From positions 62,001 through 126,000 of the forward strand of contig NZ_JALDAY010000001.1 in assembly GCF_022698165.1 (NCBI RefSeq): DNA of 64,000 nt. The letters run 5' to 3'. The first letter of the stretch is position 1. Each line of letters opens with the position of its first letter. This DNA is from Streptomyces cylindrosporus. GTDB lineage: Bacteria > Actinomycetota > Actinomycetes > Streptomycetales > Streptomycetaceae. The position numbers were made by a program, and so were the translations under genes. The notes under the pieces were generated by a model. The model was not told where the DNA came from and ran no database searches. It saw only the letters and a program-made list of their open reading frames with translations. Positions 33,210 through 40,357 of the stretch are shown piece by piece.

Positions 33210-34124
33210 GTGACCGCCGTCCTCGACCGGACCGCCGCCGCCCCACGCACCGCACTCGCCCGCAACGCGCCCCTCCTCGGACTCGCCCTCGCCGCCCTCG
33301 CGACCGTCGTCTGGTCCGGCAGCTTCGTCACGTCCCGGGCCCTGCACGACAGCGTGCCGCCGGTGCAGCAGGCCTTCTGGCGGTGGGTGGTGGCGTTGGC
33401 GGCGGTGACGCCCTTCGGTGCCCGACAGGCCTGGCGGCAAAGGGAATTGATACGGCGTCATCTCGGTTTCGCGCTGCTCGCCGCGCTCCTCGGGGTGACC
33501 GTGTACAACACCCTCGTGAACCAGGCCGGGTTGACGACTCCGGCCGCCAACATGGGCATGATCATGGCCGCTTCGCCGGTGCTGATGGCGGGATTCGAGC
33601 GGGCGGCCGGGGTACGGCTGGGCACGCGCCGGGTGGCCGGGCTGCTGACGGCGTGCGCCGGGGTGGTGCTGCTGGTGGGCGGCGGGGCCGGGTTCGCGGC
33701 GGGCGACCTGTGGATGATCGCCGGGGCCTGCTGCTTCGGCTCGTACAGCGCGCTGCTGCGGCGCCGGCCGGTCGGACTCGGCGGTACGGCCTTCCTGTTC
33801 ACGACCTTCCTCCTCGGCACGGCCCTGCTGCTGCCGGCCCAGGCCGTGAGCCTCACCGCCCAGGGCGGCTTCACCCCGACGCCCGGCACGGTCCTGCCGA
33901 TCCTCTATGTCGGCATCGCGTCCTCGGCCGTCGCGTTCTTCGCCTGGAACAAGGCGATCACCCTGATCGGCCCGGCCCGCGCGGGAGTCGTCTACTACCT
34001 CCAGCCGGTGTGCGTGGCGCTGCTGTCGTGGGCGGTGCTCGGGGAGGGCATCGGGTGGAGGCAGGTGCTGTGCATGGGGCTGATCCTGGGCGGGGTGGGG
34101 CTGGGGGCGGCGGCGCGGGTGTGA
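33210..34124 (+). CDS. EamA-family transporter (second copy)
   Basis: A 304-residue membrane protein with ten predicted helices in two EamA repeats (ATVVWSGSFVTSRALHDSVP opens repeat 1; GDLWMIAGACCFGSYSALLR opens repeat 2). It is only distantly similar to the upstream EamA protein. GTG 33210 is taken as the start because a GAAAGGA site precedes it and the region upstream is simple repeat. The following LysR gene, 36 bp downstream, probably regulates it or a nearby target. Substrate unknown. Confidence 0.88.
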   Translation: MTAVLDRTAAAPRTALARNAPLLGLALAALATVVWSGSFVTSRALHDSVPPVQQAFWRWVVALAAVTPFGARQAWRQRELIRRHLGFALLAALLGVTVYNTLVNQAGLTTPAANMGMIMAASPVLMAGFERAAGVRLGTRRVAGLLTACAGVVLLVGGGAGFAAGDLWMIAGACCFGSYSALLRRRPVGLGGTAFLFTTFLLGTALLLPAQAVSLTAQGGFTPTPGTVLPILYVGIASSAVAFFAWNKAITLIGPARAGVVYYLQPVCVALLSWAVLGEGIGWRQVLCMGLILGGVGLGAAARV

Positions 34125-34159
34125 GCGGGTGTGAGCGGGCCGCCGTATAGGTTGCCGCC

Positions 34160-35338
34160 ATGGTCGAGTGGGACATCCGGAAGTTGCTGATTCTGCGGAC
34201 ACTGAGGGAGCGGGAGACCGTGACCGCGACCGCGGAGGCGCTGCGGATGACGCCCTCGGCGGTGTCGCAGCAGTTGAGCAACCTTGCCCGGCAGCTCGGG
34301 GTGCCGTTGCTGGAGGCTCAGGGGCGGCGGGTGCGGTTGACGGACGCGGCGCGGCTGGTGCTGCGGCACGCGGAGGCCGTGTTCGAACAACTGGAGCGTG
34401 CGGATGCCGAGTTGGCGGCGTATGCGCGGGGTGAGGTGGGGGAGGTGCGGGTCGGTGCGTTCTCGACGGCCGTGCCGGCTCTGGTGGTTCCCGCGGTACG
34501 AGCGTTGCGTGCGGCGCGTCCAGGGGTGACCGTGCGGGTACGGGAAGCGGAGGCCGGGGAGGCGTACGAGCTGCTTGCCGCGGGTGACGTCGACCTCGCG
34601 CTCTCCCTCGCCGCGCAGGCTCCCACCGCCGCCGACCCCCGCTTCACCCTCGTCCCGCTCCTGGCCGACCCGCTCGACGTGGCGCTGCCCCGCGACCACG
34701 CTCTGGCCGACGCCGACGGGTTGCGGCTGGCCGACCTCGCCGGGGAGCCGTGGATCTTCGGCGGCAGCGGCCCCTGGTCCGACATCACCCGCACGGCTTG
34801 CGAGGCGGCGGGCTTCAGCCCCGTACAGGGTCATTCGGCGGCGGGCTGGACGGCGATCCTGGCGATGGTGGAGGCCGGGATGGGGGTGGCGCTGGTGCCG
34901 CGGATGGTGGTGGTGGGGAGGGAAGGGGCGGGTGAGGGTGCGGTTGTTGGGGAGTCGGTGGGGGGCTGGTCGCGGGAGGGGGCGGTTGTTGGGGAGCCGA
35001 CTGGGGGTCGGTCACGGGAGGGTGCGGTTGTTGGGGAGCCGGTGGAGGGCCGATCGCGGGAGGATGCCGCCGTCCGGGAGACGACCGGGGGTCAGTCACG
35101 GGAGGGTGCGGCCGTGGGTCGGGAGCCAGGGGGAGGCCGGTGGCGGCGGCCGGTGGGTGAGGCTGGGCGCCGGGTGGGTGGTGTGGTGATGCGGGAGCTC
35201 ACCGTGGATCGGCCGCGGCGGCATGTCGTGGCGGCCGTGCGGAAGGGGGCCGAGGAAGGGGCGGCGGTGGGGCGCGTGTTGGAGGCGCTACGGGTGGTCG
35301 CTTCGGCGGGAGGCGGGGCGGCGAGTCGATCGTCGTAG
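34160..35338 (+). CDS. LysR-family regulator with tandem-repeat insertion
   Basis: A 392-residue LysR-type regulator; the family is usually about 300. The N-terminal helix-turn-helix is normal (ETVTATAEALRMTPSAVSQQ), as is most of the effector domain (ADPLDVALPRDHALADADG). After VALVPRMVVV there is an insertion of five 14-residue repeats (GAVVGESVGGWSRE type) plus a Gly/Arg-rich tail, and the normal C-terminus then resumes (MRELTVDRPRRHVVAAVRKG). The insertion lies on the surface between the last strand and helix of the effector domain, so the fold may survive. TAGGTT lies six bases before the ATG and there is no ribosome site, so the message may be leaderless. Confidence 0.85.
   Translation: MVEWDIRKLLILRTLRERETVTATAEALRMTPSAVSQQLSNLARQLGVPLLEAQGRRVRLTDAARLVLRHAEAVFEQLERADAELAAYARGEVGEVRVGAFSTAVPALVVPAVRALRAARPGVTVRVREAEAGEAYELLAAGDVDLALSLAAQAPTAADPRFTLVPLLADPLDVALPRDHALADADGLRLADLAGEPWIFGGSGPWSDITRTACEAAGFSPVQGHSAAGWTAILAMVEAGMGVALVPRMVVVGREGAGEGAVVGESVGGWSREGAVVGEPTGGRSREGAVVGEPVEGRSREDAAVRETTGGQSREGAAVGREPGGGRWRRPVGEAGRRVGGVVMRELTVDRPRRHVVAAVRKGAEEGAAVGRVLEALRVVASAGGGAASRSS
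34937..35146 (+). repeat. 42-bp tandem repeat inside the LysR gene (about five copies)
   Basis: Units begin at 34937, 34979, 35021, 35063 and 35105. The first three are very alike; the fourth and fifth are diverged. Because 42 is a multiple of three the reading frame is kept, and each unit encodes GAVVGE-x-x-GG-x-SRE. The high similarity of units 1-3 points to recent expansion. Confidence 0.9.
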
Positions 35339-36066
35339 CGCCCGATTCGGGCAGTCGGGGTGCGGGTCGGCTGGAGTGGGGGTCGGCGGAAGTCCGGGGC
35401 AGGCGGCTGGGGTTAGCCGGCGTTCGGGCCAGCCGGCGTTCGGGCCAGCCGGCGTACGGGCCAGCCGGCGTACGGGCCGGTCAGCGTTCGGGTCAGCCGA
35501 AGCGCGGGTCAGGGGAAGTCCGGGTAAGTCGACGTTCGGGCCAGCCAGCATCCGAGCCAGCCGGAGCGCAGTTAGCCGAAGTCGGGGTCAGTCGGCTGGG
35601 TCAGCCGACGTCCGTGCCAGCCAGCGTCCGCCGAAGCGCGCGTCGGCTGGTCTCTGTGTCGGCCATGTCCGCGTCGGTCGGAGCAGGCGTTGGCTGGTCT
35701 CCGTGTCGGCTATGTTCGGTCGGTCGGAGCGCGCGTCGGCCGAACTCCGCCTCGGCCAGGCCCCCGTCCGCCGAAGCGCGCGTCGGCTGGACTCCGTGTC
35801 GGCCGGGTCCCCGTCGGTCGGAGCGGGCGTTGGCTGGACCTCGCGTCGGCCAAGCCCCCGTCCGCCGAAGCGCGAGTCAGCCGGACCCCGCGTCGGCCAA
35901 GCCCCCAGCAGCCGAAGTCCCGTCAACCGAAGCGCCCGTCAGCCGAACTCCTCGTCAGCCGAAGCGCGCGTCCGCCGAACTCCCCGTCAACCGAAGCCCG
36001 CGTCCGCCGAACTCCCCGTCCGCCGAACTCCCCGTCCGCCGAACTCCCCGTCAGCCGAACTCCCCA
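35339..36066. repeat. Degenerate 16-bp tandem repeat array (about 40 units)
   Basis: The whole gap between the convergent LysR and epimerase-like genes is built from 16-bp units. Near the left end they read GGCCAGCCGGCGTTCG; near the right end CCGAACTCCCCGTCCG, repeated almost exactly four times. The middle is a mosaic around GTCNGCCGAANCNCNC. The period is not a multiple of three, so apparent open frames through it rotate through three repeat readings and are not coding. No unique spacers exist, so it is not a CRISPR. It ends exactly at the epimerase-like gene's stop codon. No function recognised. Confidence 0.9.
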
Positions 36067-36972
36067 TCAGTCGAAGTAGTGCCCCTCCTCCAAGTCCTCG
36101 ATCAGGCCCGGCCCCGTCGGTTCCCAGGCCAGCCACTTCCTGGTCAGGGTGTTCGATGCCGGGGTGTCGAGGGTGGTGACGTGGGCGAGCCAGCCGAAGT
36201 GGGGTGGGGCTTCCTCGGGGGTGATGGAGCGGACCGGCAGGTTGAGGCGGGTGCCGATGGCCTTCGCGATGTCTCGGAACGGGATGCCCTCCTCGCCGAC
36301 CGCGTGCAGGCGGGCGCCCGCCGGGGCGTGCTCCAGGGCCAGCCGGACCAGCCGCGCCGCGTCCGTGCGGTGCACGGCGGGCCAGCGGTTCGTGCCGTCG
36401 CCGACGTACGCCGCGAAGCCCTTCTCCCGGGCGATGCCGATCAGCATGTGGACGAACCCGTGGTCCCCCCGGCCGTGCACCGTCGGCGCGAAGCGGACCG
36501 ACGCCGACCGCACCCCGCGCTCGGCCAGCGCGATGGCCGCGTCCTCGTTCCGCCCCCGGACCGCCCCGAAGGTCCCCGGCACTGACGTGTCCTCCTCGGT
36601 GCCGACCCGGCCGCCGCCCTGCAGCAGCGCCGTCCCCGAGGAGACCACGAAGGGCTTGTCCGAGCCCTCCAGCGCCGCCCCGATCGCCTCGATGGCCCGC
36701 AGGTCGGCCGCGCAGGCGGCGGCGAAGTCGAACTCGCCCGAGAAGTCGTGGATGAAGGCGAGGTGGGCGACGGCGTCGGCGGCGGCCGCCCCCTCCGCGA
36801 GCCCGGCCGGATCGGCGAGATCCCCGCGCCGCACCTCGGCCCCGGCGGCCGTGAGCGCCGCCGCGGACGTGTCCGAGCGGGCCAGGCCGGTCACCTGATG
36901 CCCGGCGTCGAGAAGTTCGCGGACCACGGCGGAACCGATGAAACCCGTCGCGCCCGTGACGAAAACACGCAT
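36067..36972 (-). CDS. NAD(P)-dependent epimerase/atypical SDR protein
   Basis: A 301-residue Rossmann-fold protein with the extended-SDR start VFVTGATGFIGSAVVRELL and a GDLADP motif. It lacks a clear YxxxK catalytic pair (the region reads GAVRGRNEDAAIAL), so it belongs to the atypical SDR group with NAD(P)-binding and possible reductase activity on small molecules. It is divergent from a LysR gene that probably regulates it. ATG 36972 is used because the Rossmann motif follows at once. Its C-terminus abuts the 16-bp repeat array, and the last residues (EEGHYFD) look native. Confidence 0.85.
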   Translation of the reverse strand: MRVFVTGATGFIGSAVVRELLDAGHQVTGLARSDTSAAALTAAGAEVRRGDLADPAGLAEGAAAADAVAHLAFIHDFSGEFDFAAACAADLRAIEAIGAALEGSDKPFVVSSGTALLQGGGRVGTEEDTSVPGTFGAVRGRNEDAAIALAERGVRSASVRFAPTVHGRGDHGFVHMLIGIAREKGFAAYVGDGTNRWPAVHRTDAARLVRLALEHAPAGARLHAVGEEGIPFRDIAKAIGTRLNLPVRSITPEEAPPHFGWLAHVTTLDTPASNTLTRKWLAWEPTGPGLIEDLEEGHYFD

Positions 36973-37051
36973 GGTGAAGCCCTTCGAGAGGGAGGGGAGT
37001 GGATGTGCCTCCATCCTCCGGAGGGGGGCGGCGTCCCGTCCAAGGCTTCTT

Positions 37052-37069
37052 CCGCATCCCGCAATGCGG
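37052..37069. promoter_or_regulatory. Candidate LysR binding site
   Basis: CCGCAT-CCCGCA-ATGCGG, a perfect 6-bp inverted repeat with a 6-bp centre, lies in the 137-bp gap between the divergent epimerase-like and LysR genes, 41 bp before the LysR start. The size and position suit a LysR-type box controlling both promoters. Confidence 0.45.
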
Positions 37070-37109
37070 TTTGGGCATCACCCCAGGTGGATGGGCGTAT
37101 CTTGGAGGC

Positions 37110-37997
37110 ATGGCTGACCTCGACCTCCGTCTGGTCCGGTACTTCACCGCCGTCGCCGAGCACCGGCACTTCGGCCGCGCCGCCGAGTCCCTGCACATCA
37201 CCCAGCCCTCCCTGAGCCGCCAGATCGCCGGCCTGGAGCAGCAGGTCGGCGCCCGGCTGCTGGACCGCACCCCGCGCGGCACCCGGCTCACCGAGGCCGG
37301 CCAGGCGTTCCTGCCCCGCGCCCGGGCCCTGCTGCGCTCCGCCGAGCAGGCCGCCGCCGAGGCCCGCGCCGCCGCCGAGCCCAGCCGTTTCACCGTCGGC
37401 TTCACCAGCGGCCTGTTCGTCACCGCGGCCGTCCGCGAGATGCGGCGCCGCCATCCGGAGGCCGACGTACGCAGCATGCACCTGGGCTGGGACGAGGCGC
37501 GCACCGCGCTGCTCGAACGCAGGGTGGACGTCGCGGTGACCCGACTCCCCTTCGCCACCGACCAGTTGGAGGTGACCGTCCTCTACGACGAGCCCCGTGC
37601 CATCGTCGTCCCCGTCGGTCACCGCCTGGCCGGCAAGGAGTCCGTCACCGTCGACGACATCGCGGACGAGCCGATGCCCAGGATCGTCGGCGCCGACCCC
37701 GTCTGGGCCGCCTTCTGGCGGATCGAACCCCGGCCCGACGGCCGCCCGGTGCCCGACGGCCCCGAGATCCGGGACCTGGAGGACAAGTTCGAGGTCGTCG
37801 CCGCCGGGGAGGCCCTGGTCATCACGGCCGATCCGGCGGGCGCCCGACTGCGCCCCGACCTCACCTCCGTACCGCTGCACGGCGTGGAGCCCAGCCAGGT
37901 CGCCCTGGCCACCCGCGCCGGCGACCGCGGCCGCCTGGTCTCCGCGTTCCGCAAGGTCGCCCGCACCCACCTCACCCGGCCATCGGAACCGGCCTGA
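37110..37997 (+). CDS. LysR-family transcriptional regulator
   Basis: A 295-residue LysR-type regulator of normal length. The DNA-binding domain is at residues 1-60 (DLRLVRYFTAVAEHRHFGRA, AESLHITQPSLSRQIAGLEQ) and the periplasmic-binding-like effector domain follows (FTVGFTSGLFVTAAVREM). It is divergent from the epimerase-like gene, its likely target. TATCTT lies exactly six bases upstream of the ATG, while the GGAGG is only one base away and too close to work, so a leaderless message is likely. Confidence 0.9.
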   Translation: MADLDLRLVRYFTAVAEHRHFGRAAESLHITQPSLSRQIAGLEQQVGARLLDRTPRGTRLTEAGQAFLPRARALLRSAEQAAAEARAAAEPSRFTVGFTSGLFVTAAVREMRRRHPEADVRSMHLGWDEARTALLERRVDVAVTRLPFATDQLEVTVLYDEPRAIVVPVGHRLAGKESVTVDDIADEPMPRIVGADPVWAAFWRIEPRPDGRPVPDGPEIRDLEDKFEVVAAGEALVITADPAGARLRPDLTSVPLHGVEPSQVALATRAGDRGRLVSAFRKVARTHLTRPSEPA

Positions 37998-38079
37998 CCG
38001 GAGCTCCCCTCCGCCTCCGTACCGCGATAGCGTCACTCCGTCCCCGCGTGACGCAATGCCCGGACCTCCGGAGGTGCCC

Positions 38080-39453
38080 GTGGTCGCCGATGTCTGTGCC
38101 AGCTGCGGCAAACCGCTGCCCGAGCGGACCGGCCGCAAGGGCCGCAGCTCCCTGTACTGCTCGGCCGCCTGCCGGCAGAAGGCGTACCGGGAGCGGCAGG
38201 GGGCGGGGTCCGGCGTGGACGGGCTGATCGAGGACATCGGCCGGCGCGTGCAGGAGCTCGTGCCGCAGCCGGCCTCCGTCCTCTACTCGGGCGTGACCGA
38301 ACTGTCGGCCTCCGTCGCCAGGCTCCGCCGGGTCGCCCGGGTGGCCCGGGACAGCGCCAACGATTCCGTCACGCCGGCATCTGTTACGGAAAAGACCCCC
38401 AAAGCCGCCACGGAAAAGAACCCCAAAGCCGTCACGGAAAAAACCCCCGAAGCCGTCACGGAAAAAACCGCGGAAGCCCTCACCGATACCGACTTCGCCG
38501 CCCTCACCGAGTCCCACCGCCGCGAGATCCAGGTCCACTGCTACCGCATGACCGGCTCCTACGACGACGCCGAGGACCTGGTCCAGGAGACCTTCCTGCG
38601 GGCCTGGCGGGCCCGGGAGGACTTCCAGGGCCGGGCCACCGCCCGCACCTGGCTGTACCGCATCGCCACCAACGCCTGCCTCGACTTCCAGCGCCGCACC
38701 GCCCGTCGCCCGCAGCGCTACGAGCCGATCCCCGGCATGAACCACGGCACCGGCGAGCCCCCCGCCCGGATCACCTGGCTCCAGCCCTACCCCGACGACG
38801 AACTGCCCTCCGCGGAGGAGCAGCCGGAGAGCGCGGCCGTCTCGCGGGAGACCCTTGAGCTGGTCTTCCTCGCCGCCATCCAGCACCTCCCGCCCCGCCA
38901 GCGCGCCGTGCTGATCCTGCGGGACGTGCTCGGCCTGAGCGCCGCCGAGACCGCCGACGCCCTCGGCCTGACCGTGGCCTCCGCCAACAGCGCGCTGCAG
39001 CGGGCCCGCCCCACCCTGCGCGACCATCTGCCGGGGCAGCGCGCCGACTGGAGCGCCGGGGAGCCGACCCAGGCCCAACGGGCCGTCCTTCAGGGCTACA
39101 TGACCGCGGCCGAACGGCTCGACTTCGACGCGATGACCGAGCTGCTCGGCAAGGACGTCAGGCTCACCATGCCGCCCAACCCCTTCTGGTTCACCGGCCG
39201 GGACGCCCTCGTCGAGTTCCTGCGGCCCACTCTCGACCCCGCGTCCCCCATGTTCTTCGGCCACTGGCGCCACCTGCCCGCCCGCGCCAACGGCCAGCTC
39301 GCGGCGGGGGGTTACGTCCGCAGGCCCGGTACGAACGTCTACCGCGCCCAGGTCCTCGACGTGCTCCGCTTCGACGCGGACGACCGGATCGTGGAGATCA
39401 CGTCCTTCGAGCCGCACCTGTTCCCGGACTTCGGGCTGCCGCTGAAGCTGTGA
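38080..39453 (+). CDS. ECF sigma factor with N-terminal zinc-binding module and SnoaL-like C-terminus
   Basis: A 457-residue ECF sigma factor with unusual architecture. Residues 6-40 are a four-Cys module (CASCG...YCSAACRQKAYRERQ) normally seen as a short stand-alone protein. Residues 102-133 are four 8-residue repeats (VTEKTPKA type). Then come sigma region 2 (EDLVQETFLRAWRAREDFQG, WLYRIATNACLDFQRR) and region 4 (LPPRQRAVLILRDVLGLSAA, ETADALGLTVASANSALQRA), and finally a SnoaL-like domain (AERLDFDAMTELLGKDVRLT, FGHWRHLPARANGQ), as in SigG/SigJ-like groups. GTG 38080 with a GGAGG site is the likely start; ATG 38056 is possible. No anti-sigma gene is adjacent, fitting families where the C-terminal domain controls activity. 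Confidence 0.85.
   Translation: MVADVCASCGKPLPERTGRKGRSSLYCSAACRQKAYRERQGAGSGVDGLIEDIGRRVQELVPQPASVLYSGVTELSASVARLRRVARVARDSANDSVTPASVTEKTPKAATEKNPKAVTEKTPEAVTEKTAEALTDTDFAALTESHRREIQVHCYRMTGSYDDAEDLVQETFLRAWRAREDFQGRATARTWLYRIATNACLDFQRRTARRPQRYEPIPGMNHGTGEPPARITWLQPYPDDELPSAEEQPESAAVSRETLELVFLAAIQHLPPRQRAVLILRDVLGLSAAETADALGLTVASANSALQRARPTLRDHLPGQRADWSAGEPTQAQRAVLQGYMTAAERLDFDAMTELLGKDVRLTMPPNPFWFTGRDALVEFLRPTLDPASPMFFGHWRHLPARANGQLAAGGYVRRPGTNVYRAQVLDVLRFDADDRIVEITSFEPHLFPDFGLPLKL
38383..38478 (+). repeat. 24-bp coding repeat in the sigma factor linker (four copies)
   Basis: Four tandem units encode VTEKTPKA, ATEKNPKA, VTEKTPEA and VTEKTAEA. The stretch is notably A-rich (GAAAA codons AAA and GAA) compared with its GC-rich surroundings. 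It links the Cys module to the sigma domains and is probably a flexible, charged tether. Confidence 0.85.
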
Positions 39454-39532
39454 CCGATGAGCGTCCGGGGTGCCGTGCGTCTGTATGACCGACCGATACG
39501 GAACACGCTCCCCGGAACGCAAGGAGATCACC

Positions 39533-40291
39533 ATGCTGCTCACCGACAAGACCGCGATCGTGTACGGCGCCGGCGGCTCGATCGGCGGTGCGGTCGCCCG
39601 TGCCTTCGCCGCCGAGGGCGCCCGCGTCCATCTCGTCGGACGCACCCGCGAGACCCTGGAGGCGGTGGCCGCGGACATCAAGGACGCCGAGGTGGCCGTC
39701 GTCGACGCGCTCGACGAGACGGCCGTCGAGGAGCACCTCGCCGGGGTCGGGGACGTGGACGTGTCCTTCAACCTCGTCACGCGCGGCGATGTGCAGGGCG
39801 CCCCGCTCACCGACATGGCCGTGGACGACTTCCTGCGGCCCGTGATCAACGGCGCCCGCGCCAACTTCATCACCGCCCGGGCCGCCGGCCGCCGTATGGC
39901 CGAGCGCGGCTCCGGCGTCATCCTCGCCCTCAACAGCGGCTCCGCGCACGGGAGTCCGATGATGGGCGGCACGGGACCGGCCGATGCCGCGATCGACACG
40001 CTCGTACGGAATCTGGCGATCGAACTGGGGCCGCGCGGGGTGCGGGCCGTGGGGCTGTGGGCGGCCGGGGTGCCCGAGACGTTCACCGTCGAGAAGCTGT
40101 CCGCGGTCAACCCGGCCATCGACGAGGCCGCCGTGCAGGGCATCGTCGACAACCTCGCGTCGATGCGCATGACCCGCCGCAACCCCACCCTCGCGGAGGT
40201 CGCCGCCACCGCGGTCTTCGCCGCCTCCGACCACGCGGCCGGCCTGACCGGCACCTTCGTCAACGTGACCGGCGGAATGGTCGTGCGGTGA
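39533..40291 (+). CDS. SDR-family protein lacking the catalytic Tyr/Lys
   Basis: A 252-residue short-chain dehydrogenase-like protein. The cofactor motif is present (AIVYGAGGSIGGAVARAFA), as is the C-terminal G-G-M-V end (VNVTGGMVVR). The catalytic region, which should read S-x12-YxxxK, reads LNSGSAHGSPMMGGTGPADA: the Ser is plausible, but Tyr and Lys are replaced by Thr/Gly and Asp. It may bind NAD(P) without redox activity or use other residues. The ATG has an AAGGAG site. It is 79 bp downstream of the sigma-factor gene on the same strand, so may be its target or co-transcribed. Confidence 0.85.
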   Translation: MLLTDKTAIVYGAGGSIGGAVARAFAAEGARVHLVGRTRETLEAVAADIKDAEVAVVDALDETAVEEHLAGVGDVDVSFNLVTRGDVQGAPLTDMAVDDFLRPVINGARANFITARAAGRRMAERGSGVILALNSGSAHGSPMMGGTGPADAAIDTLVRNLAIELGPRGVRAVGLWAAGVPETFTVEKLSAVNPAIDEAAVQGIVDNLASMRMTRRNPTLAEVAATAVFAASDHAAGLTGTFVNVTGGMVVR

Positions 40292-40298
40292 GGACACA

Positions 40299-40333
40299 CG
40301 AAGGGCGCCCGGAGTGACTCCGGGCGCCCTTCG
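40299..40333. terminator. Bidirectional hairpin terminator after the SDR gene and pepN
   Basis: A perfect 16-bp stem (CGAAGGGCGCCCGGAG with its complement) closes a three-base TGA loop. It is placed between convergent genes, eight bases after the SDR stop and 25 bases after the pepN stop, and should end transcription from both sides. Confidence 0.85.
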
Positions 40334-40357
40334 TCGTCGTACGGACGAGTACGGCTG

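Noticed and set aside
35339..36066. CRISPR array
   Set aside because: Units are directly adjacent without unique spacers, unit length is only 16 bp, and no cas gene is present.
35223..36585. Open frames of 112-323 codons through the 16-bp repeat array
   Set aside because: The period is not a multiple of three and the translated repeats change register; there is no ribosome site, and frames are open on both strands simply because stop codons are rare in GC-rich repeats.
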